Source: GAS368 sp965227745 (GTDB lineage Bacteria; Verrucomicrobiota; Verrucomicrobiia; Opitutales; Opitutaceae). From it: a DNA stretch of 64,000 nt. How positions within the stretch are numbered: the stretch's first letter is position 1; the number at the start of each line of letters is the position of its first letter. The translations under genes and the position numbers were made by a program. The notes beneath the pieces were generated by a model. That model had not been told where the DNA came from and did no database searches. It worked only from the letters and a program-made list of their open reading frames with translations. Shown piece after piece: positions 13,817-21,960 of this stretch. Where the stretch lies: NCBI GenBank assembly GCA_965227745.1, contig OZ245769.1, forward strand, positions 4,464,001-4,528,000. Reading direction: 5' to 3'.

Positions 13817-13819
13817 AGA

Positions 13820-14281
13820 ATGCCCTGGTCCTCCCTCACGCTCGCCCAACTCCAGCTCCGCAGCCTCCTCGGCATCGTCGAGACCATGCGCGCGGAAGCG
13901 CGCGCCCGCCGCCTGCCCGATCCCTGGCTCACCATCCCCGCGCAAATCACCAGCGAACTCCGCGGGAGCATCGCCTTCTCCGGCCGCTACCGCCTCGAGA
14001 CCGATCCCGCGACACTGCCCGACTCGCTCCTCCTGATCGCGTGCAAAGCCGTCGTGCGCGAAATGAAAACCTCCCTCGGCGTCGCCCTCAGCGACGATGA
14101 GCGCGCCGACGCCACGCTCTACGAAGCCCGCCTCAAAGCCCTCCACCAGGGCGCGTGGCCCGTCGACGCCCCCGCCACTCCGCTCCCCACCGATCCCGTG
14201 CAAACGTCCACCGCTGCTGCCGAGCTCGCCAGCTCCACTCGTCGCCAGGCCACCACCACCACCCTCGGAGGCATTCTCTGA
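13820..14281 (+). CDS. Mu gp36-like head-tail connector protein
   Basis: A 153-residue, mostly helical protein. ITSELRGSIAFSGRYRLETDPATLPDSLLLIACKAVVREMKTSL (about residues 44-87) and DDERADATLYEARLKALHQGAWPV (about 93-116) follow the helix pattern of DUF1320/gp36 connectors, which join the portal to the tail. The tail of the protein is Thr/Ser/Ala-rich. Position directly after the capsid gene supports the call. Similarity was judged by pattern and is modest. Confidence 0.6.
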   Translation: MPWSSLTLAQLQLRSLLGIVETMRAEARARRLPDPWLTIPAQITSELRGSIAFSGRYRLETDPATLPDSLLLIACKAVVREMKTSLGVALSDDERADATLYEARLKALHQGAWPVDAPATPLPTDPVQTSTAAAELASSTRRQATTTTLGGIL

Positions 14282-14823
14282 TGAGCGTTGTTATCACCGT
14301 CGATCAGGTCACGCCCCTCCTCGCTGCCGTGAAATCGGCCGCCGAGTCGCGCGACCTCATCCTCGAGGGCGCCCGCGCCGTCGCTGCCGCCGTGCGCGAA
14401 CACCTCTACGGCCTCGACGCTCAGCGCAGCCGCTCCGGGCTGCACTTCTACCGTCAGGCCGCGGAGCGCACCACGGCCGAAATCACCTCCGGTGGCGCTA
14501 TCGTCACCATCGCCTACCTCGGCTTCCGCCAGCGCCTCCTCGGCGGCCCCATTAGCCCGCGCCACGCGCGCTTCCTCACCATTCCCGCCATCCCCGCCGC
14601 CCTCGGCACGCGCGCCCGCCAATGGTCCGGCCTCCGCGTCGGCCGCGCCTACGATCTGAAAAACGGAGCCATCCGCCTCGCCCTCATCCGCCCCTCCGGC
14701 CAGCCCGTCTTCTGGCTCGTCCGCAGCGTGCGCCAGGCCGCCGACCCCTCCGTGCTGCCACCCTCCGACCTCCTCAACACCCGCGCCCAAACCGCCATCC
14801 GCGCCCGCCTTCAGTCTTTGTAG
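14281..14823 (+). CDS. Mu gpG-like virion morphogenesis / tail completion protein
   Basis: This 180-residue protein starts on the last base of the previous stop (TGATG). The segment YLGFRQRLLGGPISPRHARFLTIPA (about residues 79-103) carries the GG-x-I-x-P-x-x-A-x-x-L-x-IP pattern typical of the phage virion morphogenesis family that includes Mu gpG and phage tail-completion proteins. A frame extension upstream to 14155 overlaps the gp36-like gene and is rejected. In Mu this gene precedes the protease; here it lies after the connector. Confidence 0.75.
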   Translation: MSVVITVDQVTPLLAAVKSAAESRDLILEGARAVAAAVREHLYGLDAQRSRSGLHFYRQAAERTTAEITSGGAIVTIAYLGFRQRLLGGPISPRHARFLTIPAIPAALGTRARQWSGLRVGRAYDLKNGAIRLALIRPSGQPVFWLVRSVRQAADPSVLPPSDLLNTRAQTAIRARLQSL

Positions 14824-14844
14824 GGGCGTCGCTGGACGACGCCC
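14824..14844 (+). repeat. GC-rich hairpin after gpG-like gene
   Basis: GGGCGTCG, loop CTGGA, CGACGCCC begins within the stop region. There is no T-run, so it is REP-like or a weak terminator. Confidence 0.5.
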
Positions 14845-14949
14845 GCCGACCACGGACGGAGCCCGTTCCGCCGTGCGGCCTCTCGACGCTGCACGTCTCG
14901 CATCCCTGCTCCGCCCCTCACTCCCTCCTCCCTCATTCCCTAACTCCCC

Positions 14950-15474
14950 GTGTCAACGACCCTCCAAATTCTGGATACACTCCGCGCCGCCCTCCGCGCT
15001 ATCGCGCTTGATCCCGAATCCTCGGCCGAGATCCCGCTCTTCGAAGCCGTCGAATACTCCGCCAACCGCGACCTCGGCGCCCAGCTCCGCGAACTCATGC
15101 TCACGCAAGATCGCGTCTGCCTCGTTGTCCCCGTCGCCGTCCGCCGCCTCGTCCCCGACGACACCGGCGCGCTCTCCGTCCTCGGCCGCAAGCACCTCGC
15201 CGTCGAACTTCTCTACAGCGACCGCGCCCTCTTCAAGAGCGGCCAGACGACCGTCTTCGGCGGTGACCGCAACCTCGGCCTCCTCGGCTTCGATGACCGC
15301 CTCGAAGCCGAGCTCACCGGCCGTGAACTCAGCCCCTTCGGCGGCCTCGTCCTTGGCGATAGCGAGCCGCTCCTGCTCTCCGAGAGCGAGCAAAGCCGCA
15401 CCCCCGACCGCCACGCCTGGCTCGTCACCCTCCTCGTCCCCACCGGCCTCATCGCCGCCCCAACCCACGGCTGA
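14950..15474 (+). CDS. Mu gp37-like phage protein, possible tail terminator
   Basis: The 174-residue protein starts at GTG 14950 and begins MSTTLQILDTLRAALRAIAL. The mix of N-terminal helices, a central VCLVVPVAVRRLVPDDTG strand pair and a later GLLGFDDRLEAELTG segment, with the place between gpG-like and tail tube genes, fits gp37/DUF1834-type proteins or a tail terminator that caps the tail tube. No catalytic motif is seen. The leader contains the hairpin at 14824 and no Shine-Dalgarno. Confidence 0.55.
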   Translation: MSTTLQILDTLRAALRAIALDPESSAEIPLFEAVEYSANRDLGAQLRELMLTQDRVCLVVPVAVRRLVPDDTGALSVLGRKHLAVELLYSDRALFKSGQTTVFGGDRNLGLLGFDDRLEAELTGRELSPFGGLVLGDSEPLLLSESEQSRTPDRHAWLVTLLVPTGLIAAPTHG

Positions 15475-15575
15475 AAAAACCTGGCCCCAGACCCGAGACC
15501 CTAAACCCCCAGACCCAAATCCTTTCCCCGTCCGCAAAACCAAAAAATCCAAAATCGTAATTCGTAAATCCAACC

Positions 15576-16106
15576 ATGTCTTCCCTCACTCTCACCAACA
15601 GCTTCGATAAAACGAAAGCCGTCAACGCGCGCTTTGCCCGCCTCGACTTCACGCCCGCCGCCGGCGGAGGCGTCGTCAAGATCTCCTGCAAGATGATCGA
15701 TCCCGACAGCAAGCTCACCACCTCGGTGCTGAAGCAGCCGGGCGCCGACGACATCATCCGCGAGGTCGACGAAGTCGCCGTCGAGTCCGAGGAAACGCTC
15801 ACCCTCGTCGACATCGAGGAAATCGACACCGTGATCACCGCCCTCGGCGGCCTCAACGGCCTCGTGAAGGGCACCGCACTCGCCTACGTCCGCGATCCGC
15901 GCGACGTCACCGGCGCTTCGGGTAAAGTCCGCTACTGCATCAGCGGCACCGGCGGCGCGGCCTTCGCCTGCTCGCTCCGCCGCCCGGATGGCGCCGTGCG
16001 CATGGGCGGCAACGACTGGGCCAAGACCTCCCTCCTCGTCCGTAATCTCTCCGGCGCGAAACTCTCGTTCACCGCCGCCGCCCCGGCTCCCGACACCATC
16101 AGCTAA
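15576..16106 (+). CDS. Probable major tail tube protein
   Basis: A 176-residue beta-rich protein (MSSLTLTNSFDKTKAVNARFARLDFTPAAGG) with no signal or membrane segment. Size, composition and location between the terminator-like gene and the tail-fibre and tape-measure genes match the tube protein of siphophages, which polymerises into the tail. It contains an acidic stretch, IREVDEVAVESEETLTLVDIEEIDTV (about residues 62-88). The leader is AT-rich over the last 30 bases, unlike the other late leaders. Confidence 0.55.
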   Translation: MSSLTLTNSFDKTKAVNARFARLDFTPAAGGGVVKISCKMIDPDSKLTTSVLKQPGADDIIREVDEVAVESEETLTLVDIEEIDTVITALGGLNGLVKGTALAYVRDPRDVTGASGKVRYCISGTGGAAFACSLRRPDGAVRMGGNDWAKTSLLVRNLSGAKLSFTAAAPAPDTIS

Positions 16107-16121
16107 CCCGTCCCCACGACC

Positions 16122-16484
16122 ATGAAGCCCACCCTCACGCACACCATCGGTGATGACACCGACTACGACTTCCAAGTGATCGCCAGCGATGGCACCCCCG
16201 AGGACGTGACGGGTTGGGCCTTCTGGTTCACCGTCAAGTCCGCCGCCACCGACTCCGATGCCGAGGCGGTGCTCCAGCTCACGAGCGCAGCCGGCCGCAT
16301 CCTTCTCGACGCCCCCGCCAGCGGTCTCTGCCGCATCCGTATCCATTCGTCCGATACGAAAGCACTCCTCCCGGGCCGCTTCCTCTTCGACCTTCAATGC
16401 CGCAAAGGCGCCCCCGGCGCCTCCGTCGAAACCCTCCGCACCGGGCACTTCCACCTCACCGACGAAATCACCCAAGCCGAGTAG
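16122..16484 (+). CDS. Small phage structural protein, BppU/Ig-like
   Basis: This 120-residue protein begins MKPTLTHTIGDDTDYDFQVI and has alternating beta strands: VTGWAFWFTVKSAATDSDAEAVLQLTSAAGRILLDAPASGLCRIRI. The pattern resembles the N-terminal domain of baseplate upper proteins and small Ig-like tail proteins. A 21-bp site (16338-16358) lies inside it. It starts 15 bp after the tail tube gene and is probably cotranscribed with it. Confidence 0.5.
   Translation: MKPTLTHTIGDDTDYDFQVIASDGTPEDVTGWAFWFTVKSAATDSDAEAVLQLTSAAGRILLDAPASGLCRIRIHSSDTKALLPGRFLFDLQCRKGAPGASVETLRTGHFHLTDEITQAE
16338..16358 (+). promoter_or_regulatory. 21-bp site, copy 10 (coding)
   Basis: CGTATC, CATTCGTCC, GATACG. 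A perfect dyad like copy 4, inside the BppU-like gene and 170 bp before the fibre gene. Confidence 0.45.
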
Positions 16485-16527
16485 CCCCACCGAACTCCGT
16501 TTCCCGAATCACCCATCTCCGATTTTT

Positions 16528-16974
16528 ATGCCACAAACCATCTCCGACTCCGTCCTCTCCGCTCTCTCCGCCGCCTACTTCGGCCGCGTCGCCGCCCAAG
16601 GCCCCGCCACCCTCTACGTCGCCTTCATCTACGATGCCACCGGCCCCCTGACCGGCGGGACCGAAGTTTCCACGAGCGGTACCAACTACAGCCGCAAGTC
16701 CGTTACCAACGACCAATCCACCGGCTTCAACGCGCCCACCGGCAGCGGCGGCACGCTCACCGTCACCAACAAAACTGACATCGTCTCCCCGCGCTCGACC
16801 GCCGCCTGGCACACCACCGGCCACCCGATCAATTGCGTCCGCATCTACGACGCCGCCACCGCTGGCAATCTTCTCGCCGGCGCGATCCTGCCCATCACCC
16901 GCACAGTCGATGCCGCCGGCATCACGATCACCCTCGAAGCCGGCCAAGCCTCCTTCGCCATCGCCTCCACATGA
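16528..16974 (+). CDS. Phage tail fibre-like protein
   Basis: A 148-residue protein (MPQTISDSVLSALSAAYFGR). It shows the ordered features of a small tail-fibre family: TLYVAFIYDATGPLTGGTEVSTSGTNYSRKSVTN, then STAAWHTTGHPINCVRIYDAATAGNLLAGAILPITRTVDAAGITITLEAG. The strand pattern and the 'IYDAATAGNLL' segment are the best recognition points. The in-frame extension back to 16258 overlaps another gene and is rejected. It overlaps the next gene by ATGA. Confidence 0.6.
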   Translation: MPQTISDSVLSALSAAYFGRVAAQGPATLYVAFIYDATGPLTGGTEVSTSGTNYSRKSVTNDQSTGFNAPTGSGGTLTVTNKTDIVSPRSTAAWHTTGHPINCVRIYDAATAGNLLAGAILPITRTVDAAGITITLEAGQASFAIAST

Positions 16975-17420
16975 GCCGCGCGCGTTTCACCCTTCGGCGC
17001 TCTTCTGCTGAGATCACGCGCAGCGCTCTCATCACGCGCCGCGTCTTTGATCTTGGCTACACCGCCGCGTCCACGTTTGTCGCCACAGCGACAAAATATA
17101 TCTACGCCACCGCCTCCGCCATCGCAACTGCGACGTTGGCTGCGGTCGCGGTGGTCGATCACTCCACCGCCGTCGCGCTCAACGCTACGGGGCGTCTCGC
17201 TGCCACGACAGTACACGGCGCTACTACCAGTTTCTCCACCCAGGCTGACGCGTCACACATAGCCCTCACCGCGCAAACTGCCTTCAGTGCCAGCGCCCTC
17301 GCAACGCGGAGCACGTTCAGCGTCACAAACGCCGCACTCTCAAATCAACGCGCCACGGCCGCCGCCGACCGCCGCGTCACCAGCACTGGCGCCGTCCGCA
17401 TCACCTACCAAAAAACCTAA
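16971..17420 (+). CDS. Alanine/threonine-rich phage protein of unknown function
   Basis: A 149-residue protein starting MSRARFTLRRSSAEITRSAL, with a basic N-terminus and a long Ala/Thr/Ser-rich stretch (ATASAIATATLAAVAVVDHS and similar). The regular spacing of small residues suggests an elongated helical or beta-prism fibre segment. It is coupled to the preceding fibre gene and followed one base later by the LamG-like fibre gene. No family was recognised. Confidence 0.5.
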   Translation: MSRARFTLRRSSAEITRSALITRRVFDLGYTAASTFVATATKYIYATASAIATATLAAVAVVDHSTAVALNATGRLAATTVHGATTSFSTQADASHIALTAQTAFSASALATRSTFSVTNAALSNQRATAAADRRVTSTGAVRITYQKT

Positions 17421-17421
17421 C

Positions 17422-18750
17422 ATGGCCGACCTACGAATCAAAGACCTCCCCCGCACCGTCACGAACCCCAACAACGCCGAGTACATCGAAACCGACCACG
17501 CCACCGACGGAAGCGGCAAACTCGACCTCGCCGCCTTTGTAGCCGCCCGCACTAACCCGCGCCCGAGCCGCGGAGCCCTCGTCTTCCCCGGCATCGCCGG
17601 CAACGGCGCCGTCGCCACGCTCGGCCCCGCCGGAAACATCGGCAGCGACGCGAATTCGTTCTCAATGATAGTCGAAGTGCCAACGGCACTCTCGGGCACG
17701 ACACGGACAGTTGTGGTCTTAGATTCGTCGATAGCTACTTCGCCGAATAACGGATGTTGCTCGGTGGTTTGGGCATCGGCAACTGATTCACTCGCGATTT
17801 CTCGCTACGACACTTTCAGTAATTTTAGAGACTGTCAGATAGTTGGCCTTATCGGAGCTTATGGAGGTAAAACAGTTCACTTGGTAGTCTCTTGGCTTGG
17901 AACATCGTCACAACCTGCGGTTTGGATCGATGGTCGGGTTCAGTCTCTTACCGCTGACAACCCTGTAGGCACCGCCCCCGCCTGGAACTCCCCTCGCACC
18001 GCCAACTTCCTTAAATTCGGCTATCGCGCCACCGCCGAAGTTAGCAATCTTCGCAAATACTGCGTGACGTGGTACAACTTCGCACTCGATACCGCCACGG
18101 TCATCGAACTTCGCGACGGGGGCGGCCCGGTCCCCGAACGCTTCAAAACCGGCAGCCAAGTCTCCATTAGCTCCGGCACCCTCACGGTGGGCAAAGTTTA
18201 CCGCATCACGGCCGCAGGCGGCACGTTTACCAGCGTCGGCAGCGTCGACAACAACGTCGGCACCGTTTTCACCGCGACGGGTACGACGCCCACCTGGGGG
18301 ACCGGTACCGTCGTCCAGGCCGGAGCGATCTGCCATTACGATGCCGACTGCGACGGCGCGGGCCTGCAGTGGCACGACCAATTGGGCAACAAGTTCCACG
18401 CCGTCCTCACCACCCCGATGGTGTGGTCTCGCCCCCTGCAGAATGGCTACGTGCGCGCCACCAGCGATGGCACGACGACCGCGCAACAACTCGGCGGCGG
18501 CACCATCATCCCCGCCAATTGCCAACTCCTCCGCATCCGCGCTCGAGCGCAATCCGGCACCCCGAGCATCACGCTCGGCTCCTCATCGGGCGGCTCGCAG
18601 TACGTCGCCAGCGTCGCCCTCAGCACGACCTGGAAAGACCTCACGATCGCGCTCACCGGCGGCATCGTCAGCTCCGCGACCGCGCTCTGGATGACCGCCT
18701 CCACCGCCAACGCCGTGGAAATCCACCTCACCTACGACCTCCTCAGCTAA
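17422..18750 (+). CDS. Tail fibre protein with LamG-like region
   Basis: This 442-residue protein starts MADLRIKDLPRTVTNPNNAEYIETDHATDGSGKLDLAAF, a head section common in phage fibres. Residues about 50-235 form a concanavalin/LamG-like sandwich (SFSMIVEVPTALSGTTRTVVVLDSS, VHLVVSWLGTSSQPAVWIDG, FLKFGYRATAEVSNLRKYCVTWYNFAL). A repetitive strand region follows (KVYRITAAGGTFTSVGSVDNNVGTVF), then a C-terminal beta domain. It probably contacts the cell surface. DNA from about 17,650 to 17,960 is clearly less GC-rich than its surroundings and uses different third positions, as if the receptor-binding part had been exchanged. Confidence 0.62.
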   Translation: MADLRIKDLPRTVTNPNNAEYIETDHATDGSGKLDLAAFVAARTNPRPSRGALVFPGIAGNGAVATLGPAGNIGSDANSFSMIVEVPTALSGTTRTVVVLDSSIATSPNNGCCSVVWASATDSLAISRYDTFSNFRDCQIVGLIGAYGGKTVHLVVSWLGTSSQPAVWIDGRVQSLTADNPVGTAPAWNSPRTANFLKFGYRATAEVSNLRKYCVTWYNFALDTATVIELRDGGGPVPERFKTGSQVSISSGTLTVGKVYRITAAGGTFTSVGSVDNNVGTVFTATGTTPTWGTGTVVQAGAICHYDADCDGAGLQWHDQLGNKFHAVLTTPMVWSRPLQNGYVRATSDGTTTAQQLGGGTIIPANCQLLRIRARAQSGTPSITLGSSSGGSQYVASVALSTTWKDLTIALTGGIVSSATALWMTASTANAVEIHLTYDLLS

Positions 18751-18786
18751 ACCCAACCCACCGCCAGCCTCCACCTCCTCTTCCAC

Positions 18787-19278
18787 ATGAAACCCACCTC
18801 GCTCCCTCCCTCCACCCTTCTCACCGGCTGCGAACTCTTCGATGGCCGCGACGACGCCCATCCCCTCGTACCGCGCATTGATGGCACCACCATCGCCCTC
18901 GCCGTCCGCATTGTGCCCGCCCGCCACCTCCTCACGCCCCTCACGGGCTACCTCGATCTGCGCGAAGCAGGGAAAGAACCCGAGTTGCTCCAACTCACCC
19001 TGCGCGATGCCGCCGGCCACGAAGTCGATGCGGCCTTCATCGATCTCCTCGACGATACTGCTCCCGCCTACGCGCTGCTACTTGAGGCCGCCGACCGGCT
19101 AAATTTTACTCGTGCGATCTCGCAGGCGGAGCGCCAGATCGCGATCAACGGAGCACTCAAGCCGCTGAAGGAGAAGATCGCGACCTCGCTGGTGGCACCC
19201 CTGGAAACCGCCTTTCGATCGCTGACCTCCTCGGTGATTACGCAGCTCTCCAGCGCATCTCCCGAGAAGAAGCCTTGA
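18787..19278 (+). CDS. Probable tail assembly chaperone, first part
   Basis: The 163-residue protein (MKPTSLPPSTLLTGCELFDG) is strand-rich at first and helical after residue 100, with no membrane segment. It sits two genes before the tape measure gene, where siphophages encode the G and G-T chaperones that coat the tape measure during tail assembly. The stop TGA (19,276-19,278) overlaps the start of the second part, which is in the -1 frame. The call rests on location and layout; no sequence motif was recognised. Confidence 0.5.
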   Translation: MKPTSLPPSTLLTGCELFDGRDDAHPLVPRIDGTTIALAVRIVPARHLLTPLTGYLDLREAGKEPELLQLTLRDAAGHEVDAAFIDLLDDTAPAYALLLEAADRLNFTRAISQAERQIAINGALKPLKEKIATSLVAPLETAFRSLTSSVITQLSSASPEKKP

Positions 19279-19544
19279 ACGAAACGCTGCCGTGGATCCT
19301 CCATGTGCTGCGCCGTCACGCGGTGATCGAAGTCACGCGCCATGCCCTGCACGGCGAAGCTATCTATGCCGGCACCGCGCCGGGCTTCTGTGGGCGCGAA
19401 GGTATCTCGGTTTATCAGGAATTCCATCACCGTCTTAGGGCGATCTCGCATCCCCCCGTTAATCAGTCTGCCCCGTCCGATCTTCATGCCGCCGAGGTCG
19501 CGGCCTTTGAGCGCATTGCCGCCCGCGCCAACGACCCAACCTAA
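19275..19544 (+). CDS. Probable tail assembly chaperone, second part (TTG start or frameshift)
   Basis: This 89-residue frame begins with TTG overlapping the previous stop (TTGA) and is open further upstream in the -1 frame. Its product (NETLPWILHVLRRHAVIEVTRHALHGE) is a compact helical domain. It could be made by restart at TTG or as a -1 fusion to the previous protein, as in lambda G-T. The only nearby run is GAGAAGAAG, which is not a classical slippery heptamer, so coupled restart is the simpler reading. It ends five bases before the tape measure start. Confidence 0.5.
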   Translation: MNETLPWILHVLRRHAVIEVTRHALHGEAIYAGTAPGFCGREGISVYQEFHHRLRAISHPPVNQSAPSDLHAAEVAAFERIAARANDPT

Positions 19545-19549
19545 ACACC

Positions 19550-21952
19550 ATGTCTCTCAATCAAGCCAGGCTCGAAGTCCTTATCGATATAAAATCCCAA
19601 CTCGGCGAGTTGGTGGAAGCTCAGGAGCAGATGGAGATCGCACGCCGGAAAGCCCAGTCCTTTGGAGCTTTGCTCACTAAAGGCTTCAAAATTCCCACGT
19701 CCGGCCCCCAAGCCGCTGTGCAGGCCCTTCTCATCCTGAAGGATGCCATCGTCGCTGTCGTGGCTGAGGCCCATAAGATGGCGGTCAGCATCAATACCGG
19801 ATCACAGGCGCTCTCGGTCTCGACCGATTCATATCAGGCCTTTCAAGTCATGCTGGCAAATGCGGGAGTTGGCATGGATCGTTTCTCGTCGGCCGTCGCT
19901 ACGCAGTCGGCCCACCTTGAGCGAGTTCGCGCGGGGAGTGGCAATGCCGCGGAAGCTTACAAACTCCTGGGCCTTAACGTCGCGGAAATCGAGCGCTTAA
20001 AACCCGATGAGCGGGTGCTTGCCGTGGCCAAAGCAACACTGACGGCAGCTGATAATACAAGGGCCTTCGCCGCCGCTGGTCAGATATTAGGGGAACAGCA
20101 ATTGCCGCAGCTTCTTACCGGTCTGCAGGATCTCGTTAAAAATGGCATCGATCCCACCGCGGCTTCGTTGAGAACTACGTTTCAAGTCATGTCGAAAGAA
20201 GCGACTGCTTCGTTCGCGGAGATCGACCGGACTCTCGATAAGGTTAAACGCGGCATGACTGTTTTTGCCGGCGAAGCCGTGCGTGTACTTTGGGGCGAGG
20301 TAAAAATTCGCGCGGCATTCGCTCACGACGCGGCTTTTCTCCTCACAGGAAAAGCTCCTAAGTTGGGCGGCGCCATTGTGGATCGGATTTATGGCCCCGA
20401 GGAGCCTACGCAGTTGAAGGCGCCCAAGCCCAACTTCGCCGAGTTGGCTCGGCAAACCCAGGTGCGAAATGACCTGCTCGATTCGCAAACCCACTTGCTC
20501 GAAGTCCAGGAGCAGATCAAAGGCATCGAAAGCGACCCCGCTGCCAGTGGAGCAGGGCGCACCGCTTCGCGCTTGAGCGCGCTCAAGGAAGAAGTTGAGA
20601 CGCGCAATAAGATCCTACAGCTTACCACCGCGCTTTACGCATTTGATCGCTCGCTCGAGCCTGAGCTCCGGCATCAGAACGTGATTAGATTGATGAGCGA
20701 AGCCAATGCGGCCGAAAGTCGGCTTGCCAATGCTCAGGGGAAGGGCGTGGAGTTTGCCGTCGAGCAGCGGGAGCTTGAGATAAAACTTCTGGAACTCGAC
20801 AAGCACAGCGTCACCACAGATTCCCTATCAAGCGCGAAAGAGAAAGAGGAGGCGCGCCAGCGCCTGCTCGACATCACGCGCTCTGAATTGCGCGTGCTAG
20901 ATGAGATTTCCAAGCTCGCATTTCCGGATGTCCTCGATCTCCAGACCAAATTCTCCAATCAAACCATTAATCGCGATGAGTTTGATCGCCTTAAAAACTA
21001 TTACGGACTCGTCGCCCGCATTGTCGCGCTGCGTACAGAAGAGAAAAACCTGTCCGCTCCGAAGAAACCACTCGCTCCTGAGGATGAGCCACTCGCTCCT
21101 GAGGATGAGCCCCCCGCTCCGATTATTCCACCGAGTGGAAAGCTGCCCAACTCGCCCCGAGGCCAACCTCCCGGACCTAAATCCGACAAGGATTCCCGAT
21201 CGGCCGTAGGCGACAGTATCATCGTTAGTCTTAAACAATACCTCGTCCAAGCCGGAACCATCAGCCAGCAGATCTCCGCGACGCTCACGAGCACCATTGG
21301 CAATGGGATTAATATCATCAGCGACGGCATCGTCGGTCTGATCACCAAGACCAAGTCGTGGGGTGATATTGCCCGCTCGGCTGGCATGATGTTTTTGCAG
21401 ACGCTGGTACGTCTGGGCGTCCAGATGCTGGCCAACGCTGCGCTCAATACGATTATCCGGACGAAGGAGAACGCTGAGGAAAAAGGTTCGATGGGCCTCC
21501 TCGCCCTGAAAGCCGGCTTCAAGTTCCTGACCCAGCTCGGCTGGTGGGGCATTCCGGTTTTCGCGGCCGCAGTGGCCGGCATAGTCGCCCTGACCAGAGG
21601 CTTCTCCTCCGGCGGCTACACCGGCGACGGCGGGAAATACGAGCCCGCCGGCATCGTCCACCGGGGCGAGTATGTCGTCCCGGCCGACGTCGTGAGCCGT
21701 CTCGGTGTCGCCGGCGTCGAGCGTAGCCTTGCCGCTGATCGCCTCACGGTGGCGGGTTCGGGCCTCGGGGTGGGCGGCTCGATCGGCAGTTCCGGACGCA
21801 GCGCCGCGACGGTGGTCAGCGCGCGCCCCCAGCGCGACATCGTTGTCGTCGGCGATCTCTTCACCGCCAAGCGCCTCGCGCGCGACCCCGAGTGGGACTC
21901 GATGATTCGCGACAGCGTGCAGCGCCAGCGCGGCGACATCCTCAACTCTTAA
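19550..21952 (+). CDS. Tail tape measure protein
   Basis: This 800-residue protein is helical for its first 500 residues (LDIKSQLGELVEAQEQMEIARRKAQSFG and similar). It has several hydrophobic patches (residues about 55-75 and 640-690) and ends with GFSSGGYTGDGGKYEPAGIVHRGEYVVPADVVSRLG (about residues 684-720), a signature of tape measure C-termini. It sets tail length. A Pro/Glu linker at residues about 505-525 contains tandem LAPEDEP units (21069-21110). For a siphophage the length is short. Codon use in the first two thirds is less C-ending than in the head genes. Confidence 0.88.
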   Translation: MSLNQARLEVLIDIKSQLGELVEAQEQMEIARRKAQSFGALLTKGFKIPTSGPQAAVQALLILKDAIVAVVAEAHKMAVSINTGSQALSVSTDSYQAFQVMLANAGVGMDRFSSAVATQSAHLERVRAGSGNAAEAYKLLGLNVAEIERLKPDERVLAVAKATLTAADNTRAFAAAGQILGEQQLPQLLTGLQDLVKNGIDPTAASLRTTFQVMSKEATASFAEIDRTLDKVKRGMTVFAGEAVRVLWGEVKIRAAFAHDAAFLLTGKAPKLGGAIVDRIYGPEEPTQLKAPKPNFAELARQTQVRNDLLDSQTHLLEVQEQIKGIESDPAASGAGRTASRLSALKEEVETRNKILQLTTALYAFDRSLEPELRHQNVIRLMSEANAAESRLANAQGKGVEFAVEQRELEIKLLELDKHSVTTDSLSSAKEKEEARQRLLDITRSELRVLDEISKLAFPDVLDLQTKFSNQTINRDEFDRLKNYYGLVARIVALRTEEKNLSAPKKPLAPEDEPLAPEDEPPAPIIPPSGKLPNSPRGQPPGPKSDKDSRSAVGDSIIVSLKQYLVQAGTISQQISATLTSTIGNGINIISDGIVGLITKTKSWGDIARSAGMMFLQTLVRLGVQMLANAALNTIIRTKENAEEKGSMGLLALKAGFKFLTQLGWWGIPVFAAAVAGIVALTRGFSSGGYTGDGGKYEPAGIVHRGEYVVPADVVSRLGVAGVERSLAADRLTVAGSGLGVGGSIGSSGRSAATVVSARPQRDIVVVGDLFTAKRLARDPEWDSMIRDSVQRQRGDILNS
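21069..21110 (+). repeat. 21-bp coding tandem repeat in tape measure
   Basis: Two exact units of ACTCGCTCCTGAGGATGAGCC and a diverged third encode LAPEDEP, LAPEDEP, PAPI. Recent slippage is likely, because the copies are identical at the DNA level. Confidence 0.75.
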
Positions 21953-21960
21953 TCGCCATC

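Larger units (their letters stand above)
13465..13819. other. 355-bp gap with full repeat module
   Basis: No gene was seen. A CGCGCGGAGGGCTT hairpin-like stretch follows the capsid stop (near 13488-13512). Then come a pyrimidine repeat (13571-13607), a covarying hairpin (13665-13702), a 21-bp site (13719-13739) and a tandem CTCTCAACT array next to the following ATG. Confidence 0.7.

Noticed and set aside
19260..19278. Classical -1 slippery heptamer for the tail chaperones
   Set aside because: GAGAAGAAGCC does not fit X-XXY-YYZ; only the overlap is reported.
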